DNA of 64,000 bases from CALHRB01 sp964473465 (lineage in GTDB: Bacteria > Bacteroidota > Ignavibacteria > Kapaibacteriales > UBA2268): positions 62,001 through 126,000 of the forward strand of contig CAYYPE010000007.1 in assembly GCA_964473465.1 (NCBI GenBank). The letters run 5' to 3'. Below, one piece after another: positions 1 through 8,364 of this stretch. The notes under the pieces were generated by a model. The model saw nothing but the letters and a program-made list of their open reading frames with translations, searched no databases and was not told the DNA's origin. Each line of letters begins with the position of its first letter. Within the stretch, counting starts at the first letter, position 1. The position numbers and the translations under genes were made by a program.

Positions 1-2372
1 TCCTGCAAAACATCACCGGGAGTATATCTAAATATAAATTTATAACTTTCATTGGGCTTTAGAATCAAATTATCTGGGAGAACACCGGGGGAAACAAGTG
101 AAAACCTTCCAGAAGGGTCATCGAGCTGGAATTTTGAAAGTATTTGATCAGAACCGGAGGAATTTATTATTTTCAGGCTATCATCTCTGAATGAGCAGCC
201 AACAACATTCAATACCTGCATCAAAGGAGGTTCAAATCTGAATCTTTCATATACCCCTCTTACTCTTAATTTGACACAACCTGATGTATTACACTTTGTT
301 TCAAAAAAGCAAAGCTCATCCAGATAAACAGAATCAATCAAAGGTCTTGCTGAAACTCTAACAGTTGCAGTATTACCCGGATCAATTCTTAAAGTTCTGC
401 TGCTCACAAGGAAAAATACCTTTCCCTTCCTGAGATATAAATATAAGTCAAGTGGATCTTCACTTTTGTTGGTAAGGTTGATTGTCATTGTTCTTTCCTT
501 GCCAACTATTACATCTCCGAAATCAACTGAATCAACAGTAAAACTTAGGTCAGCTACATAGCCCCTGCCTTTAACAATAACCTTTCGGTTAACCAGACAG
601 TTCCCGGCATTCACAACAAATATTATTGAATCAAGGAAATTTCCCCTAGACTGAGGTAAAAACCTGAAGTAATTTGGATTATAACCTGTTTTTGGATCTA
701 ATGTTACCGGAAAGACAAATTTCTTTCCTATAAAATGAGTTGGTAATATGATATTCTGAACGGTTATCTTTTCCTCGGTCAGATTTTCCCATAAATACTC
801 AATGGCATCTGAAACATAACCTACACAAACACTTCCGAAATCAAGTGTATCTATCCGCTTATTATCTCTGTTTTTTATTCCTATAGCCTCCTGAGCCGTA
901 GCTTTAAGTGATATAACATTACTTCCCTGACATCTGTCATTGGAAGTTATTCGCAATACATCAGTATAATCTGCTGTTACAGAGCCAGGGAAAAATCTGA
1001 CAGTAACATTAATACATTCACCGGGTTTTAGTATAATAGGTGTTGGTGGGGCAATGACCCCAAAAACATTTGGTCTGTTTGTTCTTATTTGGGATATTGT
1101 TATATCTCTGGGGGCACCAAGAACAATTGTATTATTACAGATTCTGACTACTGAGTCAACATAAGGTATATTAACACAATTTGCAAGCACTTTTCCAAAA
1201 TTAATACTAACCCTTGAAAAGCTTAGCTCTGTCATTCTTGTAATTTTCAAAGGAATTGTATTGGTAATTCCACATCGGTTATAATTTATTACCTGAAGCC
1301 TCGAATTAATATTTCCCGTATAAGTTGTGTTAAGCGTTACCGTAAAAGTGGCAGGAACATCTTTGGTTAATACTAAATTTGCCGGTGTAATCTTGTAGCT
1401 GGTTGAAAGGTCGTCAATAACTCTCATCCAAACCCTTGAACCGCACATAGAAGTATCTGTAACTGTAATCACCCACGATTTAGTTGTATCGCACTTCAAA
1501 GTATCAGTAATTGATTTGACGTTTGTAAAAATTGTTTGATAAAAGGGTCTGTCAGATTTCTGACACGAGGCACCACTACGGGCTCTTCCAAAATTTCCAT
1601 TTGGAGTGGCATCGCATAATGTATAATTATTTGGAACTTCGTTAAATCTGTAATATAATATCAAACCCTGTTCATTTCCCTCAAAAGATTTCAGACGATT
1701 ACAGTATATGTCCAGATCACTGAATAATCTTGCCCAGATTCTAAATTCATCAATCTGTCCTTTGAATGTTCTGTTGTTTGCATTATCCGAAAGTCCGTTG
1801 CAACTGCCGATTTGTAATGGTAGTTTATCTTCCTGCTGAACCCTTAGTTTTGTCAAAGGATATAAATTATTAGTCGCTGAATCAGTTTTTATTCCGTTTA
1901 GATATAGATAAGCCATTGCCCTTTTCCCATCAAACACTGCTGCAATATGATTCCAACGATTATAAAGCTGGGAAGCTGGTATTCTTACTGTAGTATTATC
2001 AGCCTTCTTTAAGTTTGTTCTTTCACCATTGAGTTCAAAAACAAGATAATCATCAGGTGAGAAATACAGCACCCAAACATCATTCTTATCTTCACCGGGT
2101 CCCCAGAGTCCAGCTATGAATTGGGTCTTACCGGCTTGTTTTTCAGGCTTCATCCAGAGCTCAATTGTCATCGAATCTTTTAATTTACTCATTGATTTGG
2201 TCTTTTCAACATCAACATAATGAGCACCCTTGCCTTGTGTTACAGTAAGCGTCAGAGCATTCCCGAGGCAGGACCTAACCGTGTCGCAAGGTTCGTATGA
2301 TACTGATTTTATAGGTATAAACAGAATAGTAATTACAAATATATATAAGTAGAATCCGTATATTTTTTTCAT
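1..2372 (-). CDS. Large secreted surface protein with LamG and ASH-like domains (3' end outside window)
   Basis: This open frame is read directly from the minus strand. It starts at the ATG complementary to 2370-2372 and runs off the left edge after about 790 codons with no stop. The N-terminus (MKKIYGFYLYIFVITILF) is a signal peptide. Residues of about 30-215 look like a LamG/concanavalin A-like jelly roll (motifs such as MTIELWMKP, WNHIAAVFDG, GQIDEFRIWAR, LILYYRFNE). The rest is a chain of Ig-like repeats of the ASH/'choice-of-anchor D' kind, recognisable from phrases such as VDSVDFGDVIVGKERTMTI and ILKPGECINVTVRFFPGS, with several cysteine pairs. The C-terminus is outside the window, so a T9SS sorting domain is likely but not seen. 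A role in adhesion or glycan binding at the cell surface is inferred from the domains. The gene is divergent from the TPR gene at 2506, across a 133-bp AT-rich spacer. Confidence 0.85.
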   Translation of the reverse strand, partial: MKKIYGFYLYIFVITILFIPIKSVSYEPCDTVRSCLGNALTLTVTQGKGAHYVDVEKTKSMSKLKDSMTIELWMKPEKQAGKTQFIAGLWGPGEDKNDVWVLYFSPDDYLVFELNGERTNLKKADNTTVRIPASQLYNRWNHIAAVFDGKRAMAYLYLNGIKTDSATNNLYPLTKLRVQQEDKLPLQIGSCNGLSDNANNRTFKGQIDEFRIWARLFSDLDIYCNRLKSFEGNEQGLILYYRFNEVPNNYTLCDATPNGNFGRARSGASCQKSDRPFYQTIFTNVKSITDTLKCDTTKSWVITVTDTSMCGSRVWMRVIDDLSTSYKITPANLVLTKDVPATFTVTLNTTYTGNINSRLQVINYNRCGITNTIPLKITRMTELSFSRVSINFGKVLANCVNIPYVDSVVRICNNTIVLGAPRDITISQIRTNRPNVFGVIAPPTPIILKPGECINVTVRFFPGSVTADYTDVLRITSNDRCQGSNVISLKATAQEAIGIKNRDNKRIDTLDFGSVCVGYVSDAIEYLWENLTEEKITVQNIILPTHFIGKKFVFPVTLDPKTGYNPNYFRFLPQSRGNFLDSIIFVVNAGNCLVNRKVIVKGRGYVADLSFTVDSVDFGDVIVGKERTMTINLTNKSEDPLDLYLYLRKGKVFFLVSSRTLRIDPGNTATVRVSARPLIDSVYLDELCFFETKCNTSGCVKLRVRGVYERFRFEPPLMQVLNVVGCSFRDDSLKIINSSGSDQILSKFQLDDPSGRFSLVSPGVLPDNLILKPNESYKFIFRYTPGDVLQ

Positions 2373-2505
2373 AAGCAACAACTTAAAAATCACAAAATAT
2401 TTTTTTAGACGCAACTATACTTACATAATTATACAATTATTCGAAAAATGTTACAATAAAATTATCGGTATTTTTGTTCATATTGTTGAAAATATTTGGT
2501 TCAAA

Positions 2506-3591
2506 ATGAAATTTTTTTTGATTGTATTTATTTCAATTATTATTGTCGGTGTTTCTTTTTCAAAAAAAATCAAACCTGACAACCCCGATACGTATTTTAA
2601 AAAGGGGATTGAGCTTCTTAATTCTGGTAACAATGAAAAAGCTATAGAATTATTCGAAAAAGCCCATAAATTGAAGCCCGATGTTCTTGATTATGTTTAT
2701 GAAATTGCTTTAGCCTACTACAATATGAAAGAATATGAGAAAGCAATTTCTATTCTCGATACCCTTAGAAATCACAAAGACGTTAACGATCAGGTTTATC
2801 AGCTTCTGGGTAATAGTTATCACTTCATAGAAAATTCCGATAAAGCTTTAGAAATTTATAGTGAAGGTCTTGAAAAATTTCCTAACTCAGGCAGACTTTA
2901 TATGGAATATGGTTTGGCTCTTGTCGGGAAAAAAAGAGTTCGTGAAGTTATTGGATACTGGGAAAAAGGCATTGAAGTTGAACCTGCTTATGAAAATAAC
3001 TATTACTACCTTGCTAAATACTTTTCAAGAACCGGAGAAAAAATCTGGACTTTGTTATATGCAGAAATTTACCTCAATGTTGCAAAAAATTTCAAACGCA
3101 GAGATGAAATAAGTAAATTACTTTATGAAACCTATAACTCAGGCCTTTTTTCGCCCGAAGACAGCCTTTACAAAGTTTCATTCAGCGAAATCAGAATTAT
3201 ATCAGAAAACCCTGATGAAAAACGTATTCCTTTTCAATTGGCTTTTCAAAATATTATGGTAGAATCTACGAAGCCATACGTCTTGATGAAAACCACTTCT
3301 TTGCCTGTAAAAGAAATAATAAAAATCAGAGAACAATTCATTAAAAATTGGTTTGGAAAAAAATATAATAATATCTTTCCAAATATTGTTTTCGATTTCC
3401 AGAAAAAATTCCTTGATACTGGATATTTCGAGGCTTACAATTACTGGATTTTTGATGTTGCTGACAAAAATGAATTCGAAAAATGGCAAAATCAAAATAT
3501 GAAAAAATTCAAATCATTCCTGAATGAACTCCAAAAAAATCCGTTAAAGTTAGATAAAAACAATACACTACTTAGATCTATGTATGAATAA
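2506..3591 (+). CDS. Secreted/periplasmic TPR-repeat protein
   Basis: 361 residues. A hydrophobic signal sequence (MKFFLIVFISIIIVGVSFS) is followed by tetratricopeptide repeats from about residue 27 to 190 (for example DTYFKKGIELLNSGNNEKAI, DQVYQLLGNSYHFIENSDKA, RLYMEYGLALVGKKRVREVI). The C-terminal 170 residues are charged, contain no motif I recognise and end in a lysine-rich segment. TPR arrays bind other proteins, so a scaffold role in the cell envelope is likely; the partner is unknown. The gene stands alone: divergent from the surface protein on its left, and 263 bp upstream of sdhC with no gene between. Confidence 0.85.
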   Translation: MKFFLIVFISIIIVGVSFSKKIKPDNPDTYFKKGIELLNSGNNEKAIELFEKAHKLKPDVLDYVYEIALAYYNMKEYEKAISILDTLRNHKDVNDQVYQLLGNSYHFIENSDKALEIYSEGLEKFPNSGRLYMEYGLALVGKKRVREVIGYWEKGIEVEPAYENNYYYLAKYFSRTGEKIWTLLYAEIYLNVAKNFKRRDEISKLLYETYNSGLFSPEDSLYKVSFSEIRIISENPDEKRIPFQLAFQNIMVESTKPYVLMKTTSLPVKEIIKIREQFIKNWFGKKYNNIFPNIVFDFQKKFLDTGYFEAYNYWIFDVADKNEFEKWQNQNMKKFKSFLNELQKNPLKLDKNNTLLRSMYE

Positions 3592-3854
3592 TTAACAACA
3601 TTTTATTACAAATTTCATTTTTTAATTTTTTTATTATTTATCTTTTATAAGACATTATTTGTAGTAATGATTTTTATGTCTTGATAATTACCAATTAATA
3701 TTAAAACTTATCAAATCTTTTTTTTTATTATTTTCGATTATAGTTTTTTATCCCATAATTCCTGTCCTTTTCAAAATTTTTTAATTAATTAAAAAATTGT
3801 AATTTTATAATTTGATAATTGATAAACATTTTTTTAACAATATTTATTGGTGAT

Positions 3855-4571
3855 ATGGCTTATTTGACAAACTACTTAAAATCAACGATTCTGAGTAAGG
3901 TTGTTATGGCTGTAACCGGAGTTCTGTTAGTTCTATATATTATCGTCCATACAGCTGGCAATCTCCTAATCTATCTGGGCAGCGATACAATTAATACTTA
4001 CTCTCAATTTCTTCATAGCCTTGGACCCCTTCTTTGGGTTATTCGTGTAATACTCTTTCTTGCTTTGGTATTTCATATTATTACATCTGTTTATCTCAAA
4101 TTGCATAATCTCGATGCGAAACCTGATAAATATGCTGTAAGAAATTATATGAAAGCCAAACTTACTTCCAGAACTATGATCTGGACAGGAATTATGATTT
4201 TCTGTTTTGTTGTTTACCATGTTATGCACTTCACAATGCACATTACGAATCCTGAGCATGTGAAACCTGAAACTTATTCGATGCCACATTCCGTAAATGA
4301 AGTGCTTCTTCAAAGAACAGACGTATTTTCTATGGTTGTAGCCGGTTTTCAAAATCCCTTTATTTCTATAGTTTATATTGTCGGAGTAATTATCGTCGGC
4401 TTCCACTTGAATCATGCTATTCAAAGTATGTTTCAGACTCTTGGATTCAATGAAAAGCATTATTTCAATACAATTGAAAAGTCAAGCACAATTTTATCTG
4501 TTATAATTGTATTATGTTTAATTTCTATACCAATTACCATTCTACTTGGGTTGGTGGGAGGTAAATTATGA
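3855..4571 (+). CDS. sdhC: Succinate dehydrogenase cytochrome b558 subunit
   Basis: I place the start at the ATG at 3855, giving MAYLTNYLKSTILSKVVMAV and 238 residues. The frame is open back to 3819, but the extra 12 residues do not resemble the family. Five hydrophobic helices and conserved histidines near positions 32, 74, 122 and 184/187 fit the di-heme, single-polypeptide cytochrome b558 type (Bacillus/Bacteroidota class) that anchors SdhAB in the membrane and passes electrons to or from the quinone pool. The stop codon overlaps the sdhA start by 4 bp (ATGA), so the two genes are translationally coupled. An AT-rich region of about 260 bp upstream should hold the operon promoter; no exact match to the Bacteroidota consensus was found there. 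Confidence 0.95.
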   Translation: MAYLTNYLKSTILSKVVMAVTGVLLVLYIIVHTAGNLLIYLGSDTINTYSQFLHSLGPLLWVIRVILFLALVFHIITSVYLKLHNLDAKPDKYAVRNYMKAKLTSRTMIWTGIMIFCFVVYHVMHFTMHITNPEHVKPETYSMPHSVNEVLLQRTDVFSMVVAGFQNPFISIVYIVGVIIVGFHLNHAIQSMFQTLGFNEKHYFNTIEKSSTILSVIIVLCLISIPITILLGLVGGKL

Positions 4572-6478
4572 TATTAGATGGCAAAACACCAACCGGTCCT
4601 ATAAAAGATTCATGGGACAAACATCGCTTCGAAATGAAGCTCATAAATCCAGCAAATAAAAGAAAATATAAAATTTTGATTGTAGGAACCGGTCTTGCTG
4701 GAGCATCTGCAGCTGCATCCCTTGCTGAACTTGGTTATAATGTTGAAGCTTTTACTTACCACGATAGCCCCCGAAGAGCTCACTCTATAGCTGCTCAAGG
4801 TGGTATTAATGCCGCAAAAAACTATCCTAATGATGGTGATAGTATCTGGAGATTATTCTATGATACTGTTAAGGGCGGGGATTTTCGCTCCCGTGAAGCC
4901 AACATTTACCGTCTTGCTCAGGTAAGCAATAATATTATTGACCAATGTGTAGCCCAAGGTGTACCATTTGCAAGGGAATACGGAGGACTTCTTGACAATC
5001 GCTCTTTCGGTGGCGCTCAGGTTTCAAGAACCTTCTATGCTCGTGGGCAAACAGGTCAGCAACTTCTTCTCGGTGCTTATTCGGCTTTATCCAGACAAAT
5101 TGGGAAAAAAGCCGTCAAAATGCACAACCGCAAAGAAATGCTTGATATTGTCCTTATTAATGGCTTTGCCAGAGGTATAGTTACAAGAGATTTAAATACT
5201 GGTAAAATTGAGTCTCACTGGGGCGATGCTGTTGTCCTTGCAACTGGTGGTTATGGAAACGTTTTCTATCTCTCAACAAATGCACAAGCATGCAACGTTA
5301 CAGCAACTTTCAGGGCATATAAAAAAGGTGCTTTCTTTGCAAACCCTTGCTTCACACAAATTCATCCTACCTGCATTCCAGTTAGTGGCGATCACCAATC
5401 AAAACTGACCCTTATGTCTGAATCCCTCAGGAATGACGGACGTATCTGGGTACCGAAAAAGCCCGGAGATAAAAGGCATCCGAATGATATTCCCGAGGAT
5501 GAGCGTGATTATTACCTCGAAAGAAAATATCCGAGCTTTGGCAATCTCTCTCCAAGAGATATTTCTTCAAGAGCCGCAAAAGAAGTCTGTGACGAAGGCA
5601 GAGGTGTATCTGCTACTGGTTATGGAGTTTATCTTGATTTCAGGGATGCAATTAAACGTCTTGGCAAAAAAGTCATACAAGAAAAATATGGTAATCTCTT
5701 CGAAATGTATGAAAGAATTACCGGAGATGACCCCTATGAAGTCCCAATGATGATTTATCCAGCTTCTCACTACACTATGGGCGGTTTATGGGTTGATTAT
5801 AATTTAATGAGCAATATCCCCGGTCTCCATGTTATAGGCGAAGCTAATTTCTCTGACCACGGTGCCAACCGTTTAGGTGCAAGTGCCTTGATGCAGGGAC
5901 TGGCTGATGGTTATTTCATTCTTCCATATACTATCGGGCACTTTTTAGCCTCTAATAAGCTTGATAAAGTATCAACAGATAACCCAGAATTCAAAGAAGC
6001 TGAAAAAGAATCTTATGAAAGGATTCAAAAGCTTCTTGCTGTTAACGGCAACCGAACGCCCACACAATTCCACAAAGCACTCGGAAAAATCATGTGGGAA
6101 TACTGTGGTATGGCTCGCTCCGAAGCTGGCTTAAAAAAAGCCATCGAAGAAGTGCCAAAACTCAGGGAAGAATTCTGGAACGATGTTAAATTAGTCGGTA
6201 TCAACGAAGATTTAAATATTGTTATAGAAAAAGCTCTTCGCGTTGCTGACTTTCTTGAATTTGCCGAGGTTATGCTTTGGGATGCACTCGAACGGGACGA
6301 GTCCTGCGGTGCTCATTTCCGCATCGAACATCAATTCCCTGATGGCGAGGCAAAACGTGACGATGAAAATTTCTGTCATGTTGCTGCGTGGGAATACCAA
6401 GGTGATGCTAAACCTATCAGGCATATTGAACCTTTAGTTTTCGAAAATGTAAAATTAGCTGTAAGGAGTTATAAATAA
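4568..6478 (+). CDS. sdhA: Succinate dehydrogenase / fumarate reductase flavoprotein subunit
   Basis: 636 residues, the usual length for the Bacteroidota-type enzyme. The Rossmann FAD motif is at residues 38-52 (IVGTGLAGASAAASL). The covalent FAD histidine is H72 in RRAHSIAAQGG. The substrate/capping-domain motifs HPTCIPVSGDHQ and SPRDISSRAAKE are present, as is the C-terminal FAD-binding segment GEANFSDHGANRLGASALMQ. It oxidises succinate to fumarate in the TCA cycle, or does the reverse under anaerobiosis, as part of the membrane SdhCAB complex. GGAGGT lies six bases before the ATG, and the start overlaps sdhC. The one-base TAATG overlap with sdhB continues the coupled operon. No abnormal residues were noticed. 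Confidence 0.98.
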   Translation: MILDGKTPTGPIKDSWDKHRFEMKLINPANKRKYKILIVGTGLAGASAAASLAELGYNVEAFTYHDSPRRAHSIAAQGGINAAKNYPNDGDSIWRLFYDTVKGGDFRSREANIYRLAQVSNNIIDQCVAQGVPFAREYGGLLDNRSFGGAQVSRTFYARGQTGQQLLLGAYSALSRQIGKKAVKMHNRKEMLDIVLINGFARGIVTRDLNTGKIESHWGDAVVLATGGYGNVFYLSTNAQACNVTATFRAYKKGAFFANPCFTQIHPTCIPVSGDHQSKLTLMSESLRNDGRIWVPKKPGDKRHPNDIPEDERDYYLERKYPSFGNLSPRDISSRAAKEVCDEGRGVSATGYGVYLDFRDAIKRLGKKVIQEKYGNLFEMYERITGDDPYEVPMMIYPASHYTMGGLWVDYNLMSNIPGLHVIGEANFSDHGANRLGASALMQGLADGYFILPYTIGHFLASNKLDKVSTDNPEFKEAEKESYERIQKLLAVNGNRTPTQFHKALGKIMWEYCGMARSEAGLKKAIEEVPKLREEFWNDVKLVGINEDLNIVIEKALRVADFLEFAEVMLWDALERDESCGAHFRIEHQFPDGEAKRDDENFCHVAAWEYQGDAKPIRHIEPLVFENVKLAVRSYK

Positions 6479-7233
6479 TGAAATTAACACTTCATATCTG
6501 GAGACAAAAAAATAGAGAATCCAAAGGGGCTTTTGAACAATACCAATTGGATAATGTCAGCGAGGATATGTCTTTCCTTGAAATGCTCGATGTACTGAAC
6601 GAAAAATTAATTATGGAAAATAAGGAACCTGTTGCCTTCGAGCATGATTGCAGGGAAGGTATCTGCGGTTCCTGCGGAATGACCATTAATGGCTATCCTC
6701 ATGGTCCCGAAAAAGCTACTACAACCTGTCAGCTCCATATGAGAAAGTTCAAGGATGGCGATACGATTTATATCGAGCCATTCAGGTCAAAAGCTTTTCC
6801 GATTATTAAGGACTTAGTTGTTGACCGCTCTGCATTTGACAGAATTATTCAAGCTGGTGGTTTCATCAGCGTAAATACCGGTCAGGCAATTGATGCAAAT
6901 GCTATTCCAATACCAAAGAAAAATGCCGATGCTGCTATGGATGCCGCTGCATGTATTGGTTGTGGTGCGTGCGTTGCTGCATGTCCTAATGGTGCTGCTA
7001 TGCTTTTTGTTTCTGCAAAAATTGGACAATTTGCTATGTTACCTCAGGGGCAGCCTGAAAGAAAAAGAAGAGCCTTGGCAATGGTCAATCAAATGGATTC
7101 TGAAGGTTTTGGTAGCTGCACAAACTTTTATGAATGCGAAGCAGCCTGTCCAAAACAGATTTCAGTCAGGTTTATAGCATTGATGAACAGAGATTTCCTT
7201 AAAGCATCTCTGTCGGATGAAAACGTTGCATAA
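6478..7233 (+). CDS. sdhB: Succinate dehydrogenase iron-sulfur subunit
   Basis: 251 residues. The plant-type [2Fe-2S] domain has cysteines 58, 63, 66 and 84 (DCREGICGSCGM...TTTC). The C-terminal ferredoxin-like domain has CIGCGACVAACP (C159, C162, C165, C169) and SCTNFYECEAACP (C214, C220, C224), the pattern for the [4Fe-4S] and [3Fe-4S] centres. It carries electrons from the SdhA flavin to the SdhC hemes. AAGGAG precedes the ATG, which overlaps the sdhA stop by one base. This is the last gene of the sdhCAB operon; 68 bp separate it from the lipoprotein gene, and no clear terminator is seen between them. Confidence 0.97.
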   Translation: MKLTLHIWRQKNRESKGAFEQYQLDNVSEDMSFLEMLDVLNEKLIMENKEPVAFEHDCREGICGSCGMTINGYPHGPEKATTTCQLHMRKFKDGDTIYIEPFRSKAFPIIKDLVVDRSAFDRIIQAGGFISVNTGQAIDANAIPIPKKNADAAMDAAACIGCGACVAACPNGAAMLFVSAKIGQFAMLPQGQPERKRRALAMVNQMDSEGFGSCTNFYECEAACPKQISVRFIALMNRDFLKASLSDENVA

Positions 7234-7301
7234 TTTTTTGTAACTTTTTTATTAATTATTCGTTAATTTGCTCATATTGTTTGTTTCATTATGGGTGATT
7301 T

Positions 7302-8045
7302 ATGAAATATTTAAAAATTATTCTTGCTTCAATTGCTGTTGCAATTGTTTTTTGGGGCTGTAGCAGTTCGTCAGAACCTTCTAAACCTGATTTCTCTCGT
7401 TATATGCCAAACAAAATTGGCTCCTACTGGGTTTATGAGTGGTTCGATGTTGATGAAAACGGAAATAAAGATCCAGAGAGCAAAACAACTGATTCAATGT
7501 TTGTTGTTGGACCTGCAACAAAAGCAGGAAAAAACTGCACCGAATACAAAACAATTTCTGACGGCGATGCAAGCTCTTCATTTATGTATGTCGAAGGCTC
7601 TAAAATGTATAGTTTCTGGGAAGCTCTCTCAACAGATTTACTACCTCTTCCTCTAAACCAATGGATAATGATGGCTGACTTCGAAGGCACAACATGGGTG
7701 ATTTTAAAAGATTCTACTGTTTCAGGGCTTGAAGTTCCTGACTATCCGGGCGTAAAAATTGACGTTACCTTTGGTATCACTGGTGCAAAAGGCGGAACTA
7801 AGTCAATTCAGGTCGGATCTAATACCTTTACTGCTCAAGAATTCACAATGAACGTTAAGATTATTGGAAAAATGTCGGGTTTGGAAATTGTCAATTTTAC
7901 CAAAGTAATCAAAAACTACTTTGTTCAGGATATTGGATTGATACAATCCTCTTCCGATGCTAACAAAGTTAGTATTCTTGGCATGGGTGAAATGACAATT
8001 CCCGGATTTTTACAAAACCTAATTCGCTACAACATTGTAAAATAA
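7302..8045 (+). CDS. Hypothetical lipoprotein
   Basis: 247 residues. The lipoprotein signal peptide MKYLKIILASIAVAIVFWGC has the lipobox cysteine at position 20, followed by a Ser-rich linker. The mature part is a single soluble beta-rich domain (motifs MPNKIGSYWVYEWFDVDENG and YFVQDIGLIQSSSD) resembling the uncharacterised 'YWVY...' lipoproteins common in this bacterial group. Function is unknown; anchoring in the outer or inner membrane facing the periplasm is expected. It follows sdhB on the same strand after 68 bp and ends 12 bp before a strong terminator hairpin, so it may be the tail of the sdh transcript or a separate unit. Confidence 0.85.
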   Translation: MKYLKIILASIAVAIVFWGCSSSSEPSKPDFSRYMPNKIGSYWVYEWFDVDENGNKDPESKTTDSMFVVGPATKAGKNCTEYKTISDGDASSSFMYVEGSKMYSFWEALSTDLLPLPLNQWIMMADFEGTTWVILKDSTVSGLEVPDYPGVKIDVTFGITGAKGGTKSIQVGSNTFTAQEFTMNVKIIGKMSGLEIVNFTKVIKNYFVQDIGLIQSSSDANKVSILGMGEMTIPGFLQNLIRYNIVK

Positions 8046-8056
8046 CTTTTCCAAAG

Positions 8057-8094
8057 AAAATGCCACTTATCATATTAAGATAAGCGGCATTTTC
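8057..8094 (+). terminator. Intrinsic terminator after the lipoprotein gene
   Basis: A 15-bp stem with a single mismatch (AAAATGCCACTTATC pairing with GATAAGCGGCATTTT) around a 6-7-base loop starts 12 bases after the stop codon and ends in TTTT. The A-stretch on the 5' side makes it potentially bidirectional. Confidence 0.85.
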
Positions 8095-8217
8095 GTAATT
8101 AACCATTTCTAAGATACTTTTTTTATATCAAAACTTATACCAAAATCATTTATATTGATTAATTGTGATTTATTTAAATGAAGTCCTCTTTAATTAAGTG
8201 GGCTCCATCTTTTTTAA

Positions 8218-8282
8218 TGTCATTCCCGTGCAAACGGGAATCCATAAAAATTATTCAGATTCCCACTTTCGTGGGAATGACA
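8218..8282. repeat. Double-hairpin interspersed repeat, outward polarity
   Basis: Two hairpins lie side by side. The first is ATTCCCGT-GCAA-ACGGGAAT (8222-8241), with a perfect 8-bp stem. The second is ATTCCCAC-TTTC-GTGGGAAT (8259-8278), also a perfect 8-bp stem. The element is bounded by TGTCATTCCC (8218-8227) and its inverted copy GGGAATGACA (8273-8282), so the whole 65 bp is an inverted repeat. The TGTCATTCCCG...GGGAATCC theme is a widespread class of non-autonomous bacterial interspersed repeat. A related pair with the opposite arrangement is at 11364-11427. Confidence 0.85.
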
Positions 8283-8340
8283 AAAGGAAGAACAAACTGG
8301 GGTGTCTGTTCTACCTGAAGACATTATTTTTTTCTTTTGC

Positions 8341-8360
8341 CCACTACTTGAAAGTAGTGG
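8341..8360. repeat. 20-bp palindrome downstream of the secreted BNR gene
   Basis: CCACTACTTGAAAGTAGTGG is a 9-bp perfect stem with a 2-base centre. It lies 4 bp beyond the stop codon of the minus-strand gene ending at 8365. It is followed by A-rich, not T-rich, sequence in that gene's direction, so it is not a standard terminator. It probably belongs to the local palindromic repeat population. Confidence 0.6.
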
Positions 8361-8364
8361 CTAC

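Larger units (their letters stand above)
8046..8364. other. Intergenic region with terminator and palindromic repeats
   Basis: No convincing gene is seen. A frame at 8198-8413 exists only because it crosses the repeats. The region holds the terminator at 8057-8094, the 65-bp double-hairpin repeat at 8218-8282 and a 20-bp palindrome at 8341-8360. It separates the convergent lipoprotein gene and the secreted BNR protein gene. Confidence 0.7.

Noticed and set aside
3819..3854. Upstream extension of sdhC by 12 residues
   Set aside because: The extension (MINIFLTIFIGD) is not family-like, while MAYLTNYLKS at 3855 is the usual start of the b558 subunit.
8341..8360. Palindrome as terminator of the BNR-like gene
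   Set aside because: In that gene's direction it is followed by A-rich sequence, so it lacks the T-tract of an intrinsic terminator.
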